In this document: piece after piece, positions 44,711 through 53,564 of the stretch
Layout of the letters: each line of letters starts with the position of its first letter
Numbering within the stretch: the stretch's first letter is position 1
NCBI RefSeq assembly: GCF_020103725.1
Contig: NZ_JAHXBG010000035.1
Location: 47,612-111,611 of the forward strand
Source of the DNA: Hyalangium gracile
Lineage (GTDB): Bacteria > Myxococcota > Myxococcia > Myxococcales > Myxococcaceae
DNA: 64,000 bases
Reading direction: 5' to 3'
Made by a program: the position numbers and the translations under genes
Notes under the pieces: model-generated
What the model was told of the DNA's origin: nothing
The model's input: only the letters and a program-made list of their open reading frames with translations
Databases searched by the model: none

Positions 44711-45850
44711 GTGAAGGTCGATCAGAAGGCCTGGACCCTGGAGGACGGCTGGCGCGACACGGCGCGAGGCGGCGCCGGAGCGGGTGCGCGGCTGGTGCTG
44801 CTGTTCGGCGCGCGCGCGCGGCTGCTGGAGGCCGAGCCCTTGCGGCAGCTTCGCTCCTGGTACCCCGAGGCCCTCATCGTGGGCTGCTCCACCGCGGGGG
44901 AGATCTGCGGCACCGTGGTGCGGGACGACTCCCTGGTCGCCACGGCGGTGGCGTTCGAGCACACCCGCCTCCAGCTGGTCCGCTCCCACGTCGAGGTCAT
45001 GGAGCAGAGCCGGGTCGCCGGTGAGTTCCTGGCCCGGTCGCTCCTCGCGCCGGGGCTGACCCACGTCCTGGTGCTCTCCGACGGGCTGAAGGTCAACGGC
45101 ACCGAGCTGGTGCGCGGGCTGCGCGCGAGCCTGCCCGCCTCGGTGGGGGTGACTGGAGGGCTCGCCGGGGATGGCTATGACTTCGGGCGCACCGTGGTGT
45201 GCGGCAACGGCCCGCCCGCGGAAGGCCAGGTCTCGGCGGTCGGCTTCTACGGCGAGCGGCTGCGCATCGGCTACGGCTCGCTCGGCGGCTGGGATGCCTT
45301 TGGCCCGGAGCGCCTGATCACCCGCTCCCGGGACAACGTGCTCTACGAGCTGGATGGTCGCTCGGCGCTGGCCCTCTACAAGGAGTACCTGGGAGAGCAC
45401 GCGGCCGGGCTCCCCGCCACGGCGCTGCGCTTCCCCCTGGCCCTGCGCGGCAAGCACGAGGGCTCGGTCATCGTGCGCACCATCCTCGGCATCGACGAGA
45501 AGGAGCAGAGCATGACCTTCGCGGGCGACATGCCGCAGGGCAGCTACGCCCGCCTGATGAAGGCCAGCTTCGAGCGCCTCATCGACGGCGCCGCCGACGC
45601 GGCCCGGGCCGGGCTCGAGCGGCTGGGCCGCTTCCAGCCCGAGCTGGCGGTGCTGATCAGCTGCGTGGGGCGCAAGATGGTGTTCAAGCAGCGCGTCGAG
45701 GAGGAGGTGGAGCGCGTGCGAGAGGTGCTCGGGCCGCACCCGGCGCTGGCGGGCTTCTACTCGTATGGAGAGATCTCTCCGCACGGCGTCGTCACGTCGT
45801 GCGAGCTCCACAATCAGACCATGACCCTCACGGTGTTCAGCGAATCGTGA
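44711..45850 (+). CDS. FIST-domain sensor protein
   Basis: A 379-residue cytoplasmic protein starting at GTG 44711 with GGAGGG 6 bases upstream. It has the FIST_N part (ALIVGCSTAGEICG near residue 60, THVLVLSDGLKVNGTELVRGL, VGVTGGLAGDG near 145). The FIST_C part (about 220-375) includes FPLALRGKHEGSVIVRTILG and ELAVLISCVGRK, and ends in FYSYGEISPHGVVTSCELHNQTM. FIST domains are thought to bind small ligands such as amino acids and feed two-component kinases or chemotaxis. The stop overlaps the start of the next histidine kinase gene (GTGA), so sensor and kinase are made together. Ligand unknown. Confidence 0.93.
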   Translation: MKVDQKAWTLEDGWRDTARGGAGAGARLVLLFGARARLLEAEPLRQLRSWYPEALIVGCSTAGEICGTVVRDDSLVATAVAFEHTRLQLVRSHVEVMEQSRVAGEFLARSLLAPGLTHVLVLSDGLKVNGTELVRGLRASLPASVGVTGGLAGDGYDFGRTVVCGNGPPAEGQVSAVGFYGERLRIGYGSLGGWDAFGPERLITRSRDNVLYELDGRSALALYKEYLGEHAAGLPATALRFPLALRGKHEGSVIVRTILGIDEKEQSMTFAGDMPQGSYARLMKASFERLIDGAADAARAGLERLGRFQPELAVLISCVGRKMVFKQRVEEEVERVREVLGPHPALAGFYSYGEISPHGVVTSCELHNQTMTLTVFSES

Positions 45851-46950
45851 CCTACCACCCGCTGCTCGAGCGACAGCTTCGGCGGTTCTTCGGTGAGCTG
45901 GATCGGCTGCCACCGGGCCTGGAGCCATTCCTGGCCGCGGTGAGCGACGCCTACCGGGCCTCGGACGAGGATGGGCGCCTGCTCGAGCGCTCCCTGGAGC
46001 TGATGTCCCGGGAGCTGACGGAGCGCAACGACGAGCTGCGCGGCGAGCTTGCGGGCCGGCAGCGCATCGAGGAGGCGCTCCTCCAGGAGAAGGCCGAGCA
46101 GGCGGCGCTGTTCCGCAAGCTGGAGGAGACGCACAGCCAGCTCCTGCAGTCGGAGAAGATGGCCACCATCGGGCAGCTCGCCGCCAGCCTGGCGCACGAG
46201 ATCAACAACCCCATCGGGTTCGTGAACAGCAACCTGGGCACCCTGCGCGGCTACGTGACGGATCTGCTCGAGCTCATCACCGCCTTCGAGGCGGAGGAGG
46301 AGCGGCTCGGCGAGGCCGCCCGCCAGCGCATCGCCACCGTCAAGAAGCAGGTGGACCTGGCGCTCCTCCGGGAGGACTCCAGGTCGCTGCTCGACGAGTC
46401 CGCGGAGGGGATCCGCCGGGTGCGACAGATCATCCGGGACCTGACGGAGTTCTCCCACGTGGACGACGCGCGGTGGCGCCTGGTGGATCTGCACAAGGGG
46501 CTCGAGAGCACGCTCAACATCGTGCACAACGAGGTCCGCCACGTGGCGGACGTGCTCAAGGAGTACGGCGAGCTGCCGGAGGTGGAGTGCCTGCCGTCCC
46601 AGCTCAACCAGGTCTTCCTGAACATGCTGGTCAACGCCACCCACGCCATCAAGGGCCGGCGAGGGACGATCACCGTGCGCACCGGCAGGCAGGATGGCGG
46701 GCACGTGTTCGTCGAGATCTCCGACACCGGCGAGGGAATTCCGCCCGAGAACCTCAAGCGCATCTTCGAGCCGTTCTTCACCACCAAGCCGGTGGGGAAG
46801 GGGACGGGGCTGGGGCTGGCGCTCTCCGCCGGCATCGTCGCCCGCCACCACGGCCGCATCGAGGTGCGCAGCGAGGTGGGGGCGGGCACCACGTTCCGGA
46901 TCATCCTGCCCGTGAAGCATGTGGCGCAGCCGGTCGCCGCGCCTGCCTGA
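45847..46950 (+). CDS. Histidine kinase paired with the FIST sensor
   Basis: A 367-residue soluble kinase. The start is GTG 45847, overlapping the FIST stop by 4 bases; the much longer upstream frame is a shadow of the FIST gene. The N-terminal 110 residues form a helical/coiled-coil linker (MSRELTERNDELRGELAGRQ). The H-box is QLAASLAHEINNPIGFV (His about 118). The ATPase motifs are NMLVNATHAI (N), ISDTGEGIPPENL (G1) and GKGTGLGLALSAGIV (G2). There is no membrane helix and no receiver, so the FIST protein probably supplies the input. No response regulator is adjacent. Confidence 0.93.
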   Translation: MTYHPLLERQLRRFFGELDRLPPGLEPFLAAVSDAYRASDEDGRLLERSLELMSRELTERNDELRGELAGRQRIEEALLQEKAEQAALFRKLEETHSQLLQSEKMATIGQLAASLAHEINNPIGFVNSNLGTLRGYVTDLLELITAFEAEEERLGEAARQRIATVKKQVDLALLREDSRSLLDESAEGIRRVRQIIRDLTEFSHVDDARWRLVDLHKGLESTLNIVHNEVRHVADVLKEYGELPEVECLPSQLNQVFLNMLVNATHAIKGRRGTITVRTGRQDGGHVFVEISDTGEGIPPENLKRIFEPFFTTKPVGKGTGLGLALSAGIVARHHGRIEVRSEVGAGTTFRIILPVKHVAQPVAAPA

Positions 46951-46973
46951 CGCTCACGGCCGCCAGCTCCCGG

Positions 46974-47528
46974 TCAGGCGTGAGGTGGCGGGGGCAGACC
47001 CTCCGGGATGCCGGTGGGCGTGCCCTCCCGGCGGGAGGCCTGGACCGTGCTGCCATACAGGTGGCTCTCCAGGAACCATAGGTCCTGCTCGACCTCGGCG
47101 AGGATCCGGGTGAGGAGGTCCTCGGAGACGGGGTCCTCCAGGTTCTCGCTGCGGTGGATGCCCTGGCGGATGGAGGCCGCGTAGGCGGTGATGCGGAGGA
47201 GCAGGGCCCGGACGTGCTCCTCGCCGCTGACGGCGGCCAGGTCATACTCCTCGAGCTCGCTGTTGCGGATCGCCAGGCGGATGGTGCCCTCGGCGTAGCC
47301 TCCGAGCGCGCCTGCCCGCTCGGCGAAGTCGTCGGCGTGCTTGCGGACGTGGTCGGCCACCGCGTCGAACAGCTCGTGCCGGCTGATGAAGTGCTTTCCG
47401 CGCACGTTCCAGTGCGCCTGCTTCACCTGCCAGTGCAGATCGATGGCGTTGGCCAGGCAGGTGTTGAGCAGCTCGATGAGCTCCTCGCGCGTCTCTTGGG
47501 AGAGGCTGACGTGACTGGGAAACTTCAT
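46974..47528 (-). CDS. dps: Dps-type DNA-protecting ferritin-like protein
   Basis: A 184-residue ferritin-superfamily protein that oxidises and stores iron and protects DNA during starvation or peroxide stress. The start at 47528 (MKFPSHV) is preferred to 47543. The Dps ferroxidase signature is complete: DLHWQVKQAHWNVRGKHF (about residues 32-49), then HELFDAVADHVRKHADDFAERAGALGG. The shell forms a 12-mer with active sites at subunit interfaces. The C-terminal 20 residues are Pro/Gly-rich (EGTPTGIPEGLPPPPHA). It converges on the FIST/kinase operon, with only 23 bases between stops. Confidence 0.93.
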   Translation of the reverse strand: MKFPSHVSLSQETREELIELLNTCLANAIDLHWQVKQAHWNVRGKHFISRHELFDAVADHVRKHADDFAERAGALGGYAEGTIRLAIRNSELEEYDLAAVSGEEHVRALLLRITAYAASIRQGIHRSENLEDPVSEDLLTRILAEVEQDLWFLESHLYGSTVQASRREGTPTGIPEGLPPPPHA

Positions 47529-47675
47529 GGCGTGCGCCCTCATGGGAGAGAGTGGGCCCGGAGGGGAAGGCTCCGGTCTGCCCTGAGGGTGGCGATGATG
47601 GCCCGGCCCGCCAACCTGGGAAGTGGCATGACCGGCAAGAGGGCGGGCTCACGAGCCGTGGGTCCGCAGGCGATC

Positions 47676-47689
47676 TGGACCTGGGTCCA
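47676..47689. promoter_or_regulatory. Palindrome TGGACC-TG-GGTCCA between dps and the efflux operon
   Basis: A perfect 6-bp inverted repeat 26 bases beyond the RND stop codon and about 150 bases upstream of dps on its strand. It could be a dps operator or part of the efflux operon's 3' end. Nothing else clear is seen in 47529-47714. Confidence 0.3.
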
Positions 47690-47714
47690 ATCCCGCCCGC
47701 GGCCCCACCGGGCC

Positions 47715-50700
47715 TCAGTGAGAGGGAGCAGGCGCGACCGTCTCTTCCTCGTCCGCGCTCGCACGCCTGGCGTCACCCCGCAGGCGCTGCACCAGCACGT
47801 ACAGCCCGGGGATGAAGATGAGGTTGACCACGGTGGACACCAGCATGCCGCCGAAGATGGCCGTGCCCAGCGAGTTGCGCGCCGCCGAGCCCGCGCCCGT
47901 GGCCAGCATCAGCGGCACCACGCCCAGCAGGAAGGCGATGGACGTCATGAGGATGGGCCGCAGCCGCACCTCGGCCGCCGCGATGGCCGCCTCCAGGGCG
48001 CTCTTGCCCTGCTCGCGCAACTGCTCGGCGAACTCCACGATGAGGATGGCGTTCTTGCTGGCGAGCCCCACCAGCATCACCAGCCCGACCTGGCAGAACA
48101 CGTCGTTGGCCAGCCCGCGCAGCACCTGCAGCCCCAGCGCGCCCAGGATGGCCAGCGGCACCGAGAGGATCACCACGAACGGCAGGCTGAAGCTCTCGTA
48201 CTGCGCCGCGAGCACCAGGAACACGAAGACCAGGCCCATGGCGAAGATGATGATCGTCTGCCCGCCGCTCTCCTTCTGCTCCAGGCTGATGCCCGTCCAC
48301 TCGGCCGTCATGCCCGGGGGGAGGTGCTGGGCCGCCAGCGTCTCCATGGCCTCCAGCGCCTGTCCGGAGGACACGCCCGGCGCGCCCTGGCCGTTGATCT
48401 CCGCCGAGCGGAACAGGTTGTAGTGGCGGATGACCTGCGCGGACGTGGTGGGCGCCACCTTCACCAGGGACTCCAGCGGGATCATGTCCCCACTGTCGCT
48501 GCGCACGTAGAAGGAGCCGATGTCCGACGGGCTGTCCCGGAACTGCTGATCGGCCTGCAGGTACACGCGGTAGGTGCGGCTGGCGTAGTTGAAGTCGTTG
48601 ACGTACTGGCTGCCCATGTAGAGCTGCAGGGTGCTGAAGATCTGCTCGATGGGCACGCCCAGCGCCTTGGCCTTCTGGCGATCCACCTCCACGTCCAGCA
48701 GCGGCGAGTCCGCGGTGAAGGAGGAGAAGACGCCGCGCAGGGTGCCTTCCTCGTTGCCCCGGGCCACCAGCTCCGCCACGGCCGCGCCCAGGTTGTCCAG
48801 CGTGCCGGTGCCGGAGGTGTCCTCGAGGATGAACTGGAAGCCGCCCACCTGGCCCACGCCGCGGATGGCCGGCGGCTGGAAGGGCAGCACGCGCGCCTCG
48901 CCGATGCGGCCCAGCGGGCCACGCAGCCGCTCCACGATGCCGGCCACCGAGTGCTCCCGGCCCACGCGCTCCTCCCAGGGCTTGAGCATGACGAAGGCGG
49001 TGGCGATGTTGGGGCCGGAGCCCGTGAAGGAGAAGCCACCGATGACGAACATGGTCGTCACCTCGGGCTGGGCCCGCAGCACGTCCTCCACCTGGAGCAG
49101 CACCTTCTGCGTCTGCGCCAGCGACATGCCGTCCGGACCCTGCACGGAGATGATGAGGTAGCCCTGGTCCTCGTCGGGGATGAAGCCCGTGGGCACCGCG
49201 CGGAACAGCGCCACCGTGCCGCCCACGCACAGGAAGAAGGCCAGCAGCACCAGCACCGGCCGCTTGAGCAGCACGCCCAGCGCCCGCCCGTACGAGCGCT
49301 TCGTCCAGTCGAGCGCCTGGTCGATCTTCCGGAAGACGATCCACTTCGGCCCGTGGCCGTGGCGCAGCAGCCGGGCGCTCAGCGCCGGGGTGAGGGTGAG
49401 GGCGCAGAAGGTGGACAGCGCCACCGAGGCGGCGATCGTCAGCGCGAACTGCCGGTAGATGGCGCCCGTGGTGCCCGGGAAGAAGGCCACCGGGACGAAC
49501 ACCGCCACCAGCACGATGGAGATGGCCACCACCGCGCCGGACACCTCCTTCATGCCCTCGCGCGCCGCCTGTCGGGCGCTCAGCCCCTTCTCGGACATCA
49601 AGCGCTCGATGTTCTCGATGACCACGATGGCGTCATCCACCACCAGGCCCGTGGCCAGCGTCAGGCCGAAGAGGGTGAGCGTGTTGATGGAGAAGTCGAA
49701 CAGCTTCACGAAGGCGAAGGTGCCCACCAGCGACACCGGCAGGGTGATGGCGGTGATGAGCACGCTGCGCCACCCGTGCAGGAACAGGAAGATGACCAGG
49801 ATGACCAGGATGATGGCCTCGATGAGGGTGCGGACCACCTCCTTGATGGAGGCGCGCACCGCCAGCGTGGTGTCCGTGCCCGGCTTGTACTCCATGCCCG
49901 GCGGGAACTGCTTGGACAGCCGCTCCATCTCCTTGGTCACCGCGTCGCGCACGTCCAGCGCGTTGGCCGTGGGGAGCTGGAAGATGCCCAGGCCCACGCC
50001 CTCGTAGCCGGTGAAGCGCATCATCTGCCCGTAGTTCTCCGCGCCCAGCTCCGCGTGGCCCACGTCCCGCACGCGGACGATGCGCCCGTCGTTGGTGCGC
50101 TGCAGGACGATGTCGTTGAACTCCTCGGGCTCGATGAGCCGGCCGCGCGCGCGCACCGCGAGCTGGTAGGGCTGATCCTCCCGAGAGGGGGACTGGCCCA
50201 CCTGGCCCGCCGCCACCTGCAGGTTCTGCTCCTGCAGCGCGCGCTGCACGTCCTGCGGGGTGAGCTTGCGGCGCGCCAGCTCCGTGGGATCCAGCCACAG
50301 GCGCATGGAGAACTTGCGCTCGCCGAAGATGCGCACCTCGCCCACGCCGCGCACGCGCTTGATGGCGTCCTTCAGGTTCACGTCCGCGTAGTTGCTGAGG
50401 AACTTCGAGTCGTAGGTGCCGTTGGGGCTGTAGAGGCCGAAGCTCATCAGCAGCTGGCTGGAGGCCTTGTTGACGACGATGCCCGTCTGGTTCACCTGCG
50501 CGGGCAGGCGCGCGGCGGCGCGGCTGACGCGGTTCTGCACGTCCACCGCCGCCACCTCGAGATCGCGCGTGGGCTCGAAGGTGATGGTGATGTTGCTGGT
50601 GCCGTCGTTGCTGCTCGTGGAGGAGATGTAGCGCATGCCCTCCACGCCGTTGAGCTCCTGCTCGAGCGGGATGGTGACGGCCGTCTCCACCACGTCGGAG

Positions 50701-50861
50701 CTGGCGCCCACGTAGTTGGCGGTGACCGTCACCTGGGGCGGCGCCAGGTCCGGGTACTGCGAGATGGGCAGCGTGGGGATGGCCAGCACGCCCACCAGCG
50801 TCAGCAGGATGGAGCAGACCGCCGCGAAGATGGGCCTGCGGATGAAGAAGTCGACGAACAC
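47715..50861 (-). CDS. RND multidrug efflux transporter (HAE1/AcrB type)
   Basis: A 1048-residue inner-membrane pump that exports hydrophobic compounds using the proton gradient. The start codon is GTG (FVDFFIRRPIFAAVCSILLTL). The layout is the classic one: helix 1, a large periplasmic domain, helices 2-7, a second periplasmic domain and helices 8-12. The proton relay is present: paired Asp in GLVVDDAIVVIENIERLM (about residues 407-408) and Lys in GLASKNAILIVEF (about 940). FxxxFxP-type pore elements also occur. It is the third gene of a tolC-MFP-RND operon with 36 bases after the MFP stop. Substrate range cannot be read from sequence; the MarR regulator suggests phenolic or antibiotic-like inducers. 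Confidence 0.96.
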   Translation of the reverse strand: MFVDFFIRRPIFAAVCSILLTLVGVLAIPTLPISQYPDLAPPQVTVTANYVGASSDVVETAVTIPLEQELNGVEGMRYISSTSSNDGTSNITITFEPTRDLEVAAVDVQNRVSRAAARLPAQVNQTGIVVNKASSQLLMSFGLYSPNGTYDSKFLSNYADVNLKDAIKRVRGVGEVRIFGERKFSMRLWLDPTELARRKLTPQDVQRALQEQNLQVAAGQVGQSPSREDQPYQLAVRARGRLIEPEEFNDIVLQRTNDGRIVRVRDVGHAELGAENYGQMMRFTGYEGVGLGIFQLPTANALDVRDAVTKEMERLSKQFPPGMEYKPGTDTTLAVRASIKEVVRTLIEAIILVILVIFLFLHGWRSVLITAITLPVSLVGTFAFVKLFDFSINTLTLFGLTLATGLVVDDAIVVIENIERLMSEKGLSARQAAREGMKEVSGAVVAISIVLVAVFVPVAFFPGTTGAIYRQFALTIAASVALSTFCALTLTPALSARLLRHGHGPKWIVFRKIDQALDWTKRSYGRALGVLLKRPVLVLLAFFLCVGGTVALFRAVPTGFIPDEDQGYLIISVQGPDGMSLAQTQKVLLQVEDVLRAQPEVTTMFVIGGFSFTGSGPNIATAFVMLKPWEERVGREHSVAGIVERLRGPLGRIGEARVLPFQPPAIRGVGQVGGFQFILEDTSGTGTLDNLGAAVAELVARGNEEGTLRGVFSSFTADSPLLDVEVDRQKAKALGVPIEQIFSTLQLYMGSQYVNDFNYASRTYRVYLQADQQFRDSPSDIGSFYVRSDSGDMIPLESLVKVAPTTSAQVIRHYNLFRSAEINGQGAPGVSSGQALEAMETLAAQHLPPGMTAEWTGISLEQKESGGQTIIIFAMGLVFVFLVLAAQYESFSLPFVVILSVPLAILGALGLQVLRGLANDVFCQVGLVMLVGLASKNAILIVEFAEQLREQGKSALEAAIAAAEVRLRPILMTSIAFLLGVVPLMLATGAGSAARNSLGTAIFGGMLVSTVVNLIFIPGLYVLVQRLRGDARRASADEEETVAPAPSH

Positions 50862-50897
50862 GGTGCTTACGCCCTCTCTCTGTCTGCCGGGCCCGGA

Positions 50898-52028
50898 CTA
50901 GCGGGCGCCTCCGGTCGAACCGCCGCCCTCGTTGCCCGCGGACGAACCCACCACGGAAGGCATGGCGGCCGCCTTCACCTTCACCGGCGCCCCGTCACGC
51001 AGCGACTGGAGCGAGGACACGGCGACGCGATCACCCTCGCGCAGGCCGTTCTCCACGATGTAGTTCCGCTCTCCCAGGCTGCCCAGGGTGATGGGGCGCC
51101 GCTGCACCACCGTCTTGCCTTCCTTCTCCTGCACCACGAAGGCGAAGGGCTGGCCGCTCTGGCGCACCACCGCGAGCGCCGGCAGCTGCAGGGCGCGGCG
51201 GGTGGAGTACACCAGGCGCGTGCGCACCAGCTCGTTGGGGCGCAGGCCCACGGTGTTGCGGAAGGCGGCCTTGAGCTCCACCAGCTGCGTGCGCGGATCG
51301 GCCTGCGGAGCGACGAAGAAGACGGGGCTGGACATGAGCACCTTGCCCTCCGCGTCGAGGATCTCCAGCGGCGTGTTCGGCTGCAGCGCGCGGGCACGCG
51401 TCGAGGGCACGGACACGCTCACCTCGAGCACGTCCGCCTGGGCCACGCTGGTCAGCGGCGTGGTGGCCCCGACGAAGTCACCCACGCGCACCAGCACGTC
51501 ACCCACGGTGCCGGCGAAGGGCGCGCGCACCACGTAGTACTGGAGCTGCACCTCGCGCTGGGACACCTGCGCGGAGGCGGCGCGGGTGGCGGCCTCGGCC
51601 GTCTGCGCCTGCGAGCGGGCACGCTCCAGCTCCTGGGCGCTCACCAGCCCCTCCTTATAGAGGGCCTCGGTGCGCTCCAGCGTCTGCCGCGCCAGCTCCA
51701 GCGCGGACTGGGCGGAGCTGCGCTGGGCCTGGGCGCTCTCGAGCGCGGCGGACTCCTGGCGCGCGTCCACATCCAGCAGCGCCGCTCCCGCCTCCACCTT
51801 CTGGCCGGGGTTCACGTGGATGCGGCGCACGTAGCCGGCAACCTGCGGCAGCACGTTGACGCTCTGCCGCGAGAGCAGGCTGCCCAGGTACTCGCCCGTG
51901 TCGCGCGTCTCGCTCGGCGCCAGCGTCACCGCCTCCACCTCGCGGGGAGGGGGCGGCGCCTTCGGAGGCGGCGGGCTGCCGCAGCCCACCACCGTGGCCA
52001 CCAGGGCCAGGCCCCACACACTCTTCAT
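50898..52028 (-). CDS. RND efflux periplasmic adaptor (membrane fusion) lipoprotein
   Basis: A 376-residue adaptor. ATG 52028 has GAGG 6 bases upstream, and the signal ends in a lipobox (ATVVGC, Cys at about 16), so it is anchored to the inner membrane. It has a lipoyl domain (VAGYVRRIHVNPGQKVEAGAALLDVD), an alpha-helical hairpin (about 95-160, Ala/Gln/Leu-rich) and the second lipoyl half (VRAPFAGTVGDVLVRVGDFV). Beta-barrel (VELKAAFRNTVGLRPNELVRTRL) and membrane-proximal parts follow. It bridges the RND pump and the TolC-like channel. It starts 26 bases after the channel gene's stop. Confidence 0.95.
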   Translation of the reverse strand: MKSVWGLALVATVVGCGSPPPPKAPPPPREVEAVTLAPSETRDTGEYLGSLLSRQSVNVLPQVAGYVRRIHVNPGQKVEAGAALLDVDARQESAALESAQAQRSSAQSALELARQTLERTEALYKEGLVSAQELERARSQAQTAEAATRAASAQVSQREVQLQYYVVRAPFAGTVGDVLVRVGDFVGATTPLTSVAQADVLEVSVSVPSTRARALQPNTPLEILDAEGKVLMSSPVFFVAPQADPRTQLVELKAAFRNTVGLRPNELVRTRLVYSTRRALQLPALAVVRQSGQPFAFVVQEKEGKTVVQRRPITLGSLGERNYIVENGLREGDRVAVSSLQSLRDGAPVKVKAAAMPSVVGSSAGNEGGGSTGGAR

Positions 52029-52054
52029 CAGCGCCTCAGGGGGGCGCACCCGTC

Positions 52055-53446
52055 TCACCAGTCGCACCGGGCCTCCGTCAAGAATGCATCCAGGCGTGCC
52101 TGGACGAGCTCGAACTCACGCAGCGCCAGGGCCAGCTCCGCCTGACGCAATGCCGCCGCGCTCTGAACAAGCTCGAGGCTACCGCTGCGGCCAATCTCGA
52201 ATGAACGGCGGGTCAGTTGGTCCGTCTGCTCGGCGAGCGAGCGACCCTCCGCTGCTGTCTTCACTAACGCCTCGGCCACCTCCACGCCGCGCCGGGTGCG
52301 AGCCACCTCCAGCTCCACGTCGCGCCGGGTGCGCTCCAGCGTCGCCGCCGCCTGCCGCTCGATGCCGGCACGCTCGCGCACCAGGCCGCCGCGCAGGCCG
52401 CCTTCCCAGATGGGCACCGACAGCACCGCGGCGATGTTCCACGTCAGCACACGGCCCGGGCCGGGCTCGGTGGTGAAGGCCAGCGCGTTGCTGGTGAGGG
52501 CCAGCGTCGGCAGGTAGCCGGCCGTGGCCTGGCGGCGACTGTCTCGGGCGGACTCGAGCTGGGAGCTGGCGGCCACCAGGTCCGGCCGCTCGTTCACGGC
52601 CTTCAGCGGCGCGCAGCTCTCCTGGGTCTGCACCACCAGCCCCTGGAGCTGGAAGCCCTGCGTGACGCCCACGCCCTGATCGAGGCCCAGCGCCAGGCCG
52701 AGCGCCTCGCGCGCCCGGCGCAGCTGCTCGTCGCCGGAGATGAGGGACTGGCGCGCCACCTCCACGTCCTGCCGCGTGCGTGCCAGGTCCAGCTGCGTGG
52801 CCGCGCCCAGCTCCACCGTGCGCTGGACGAGGGCGGCGCGCTCGAGCGCCTGCCGCAGCCCCAGCCGGTTGAGCTCCGCGGCGCGCTCGGCGGACACCAC
52901 CGCCACCAGCGTGCGCGCCAGCCCCAGCGTCAGCCGGCGCTGGACGTCCTGCAGGCTGGCCTCGGCGCTGCGCTGGGAGGCCTCGGCCGAGGACAGCCCC
53001 CGCCACGCGCTCACGTCCACCAGCGACTGCGTCAGCGCCACCGTCCCGGAGCCCAGGGGCGCGGTGGGGGTGCGTCCATTCTCGGAGGGGGGCAGGTTCA
53101 GCACGCCGCCCGAGCTGGCCAGCACGGGGTTGTCGGGGTGGAGCACGTCCACGGCAACGCCGCCCGACAGGCGCGCGTTGGGCAGGAGCGCGGCCAGCGC
53201 CTGGCGCCACCGTCCCTCGGCGCGCTCCACGCCGGCCTGAGCGCTGTCCAGATCCGTGGAGCGCTCCCTCAGCAGCGCGAGGGCCTCCTCCCAGCTGGCC
53301 ACCTGGCGTGACGCGGGCGGGACGGGGGCCAGCATGGGGTCCTCGACCTTGGGCTGGAACGGGGTGGGAGGGGGCAGGGGGGCGGCGGGCTGCGCCAGGG
53401 CCGCGGTGCTGAAGAGCCCGACGAGGAGCGCGAGGCGAAGGGGCAT
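52055..53446 (-). CDS. TolC-family outer-membrane efflux channel
   Basis: A 463-residue channel with signal peptide PLRLALLVGLFSTAALAQ. It has two repeated helical regions: EEALALLRERSTDLDSAQAGVERAEG with LVAVVSAERAAELNRLGL, and RPDLVAASSQLESARDSRRQA with a closing TDQLTRRSFEIGRSGSLELVQSAAALRQAE. This is the outer-membrane efflux protein family, trimeric in the membrane. The start is uncertain. ATG 53446 gives the best signal peptide but has no ribosome site; an in-frame ATG at 53518 lies much nearer the shared promoter but adds 24 residues before the signal. It is the first gene of the efflux operon and diverges from marR. Confidence 0.9.
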   Translation of the reverse strand: MPLRLALLVGLFSTAALAQPAAPLPPPTPFQPKVEDPMLAPVPPASRQVASWEEALALLRERSTDLDSAQAGVERAEGRWRQALAALLPNARLSGGVAVDVLHPDNPVLASSGGVLNLPPSENGRTPTAPLGSGTVALTQSLVDVSAWRGLSSAEASQRSAEASLQDVQRRLTLGLARTLVAVVSAERAAELNRLGLRQALERAALVQRTVELGAATQLDLARTRQDVEVARQSLISGDEQLRRAREALGLALGLDQGVGVTQGFQLQGLVVQTQESCAPLKAVNERPDLVAASSQLESARDSRRQATAGYLPTLALTSNALAFTTEPGPGRVLTWNIAAVLSVPIWEGGLRGGLVRERAGIERQAAATLERTRRDVELEVARTRRGVEVAEALVKTAAEGRSLAEQTDQLTRRSFEIGRSGSLELVQSAAALRQAELALALREFELVQARLDAFLTEARCDW

Positions 53447-53526
53447 ACCAGGGGCGGAAGGCGAGGGGACTGCCCCGACGGACCTTTCCGGCGCTCGCCC
53501 TGGAGCAGCCGTGTTCATCGGTGCAG

Positions 53527-53557
53527 TTGACAATCGTTGCAAAGTGCAACCATTAAT
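53527..53557 (+). promoter_or_regulatory. marR promoter (-35 TTGACA, -10 ATTAAT)
   Basis: TTGACA at 53527-53532 and ATTAAT at 53552-53557 give a 19-base spacer (CATTAA would give 18). Transcription should start about 7 bases later, at or next to the ATG at 53565. The mRNA would therefore be leaderless, in line with the absence of a ribosome site. Confidence 0.6.
53536..53550. promoter_or_regulatory. Operator palindrome in the marR/efflux intergenic region
   Basis: GTTGCA-AAG-TGCAAC is a perfect 6-bp inverted repeat located exactly between the -35 and -10 of the marR promoter. A further TGCAA half-site lies at 53561-53565, overlapping the marR ATG. This is the usual place and size for a MarR-family operator. 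Binding would block both marR and probably the divergent efflux operon. Confidence 0.75.
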
Positions 53558-53564
53558 ACGTGCA

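Noticed and set aside
47154..52145. A 1663-codon plus-strand frame across dps, RND and MFP genes
   Set aside because: It runs antisense through three well-supported genes and encodes a His/Gly/Arg-rich non-protein-like string.
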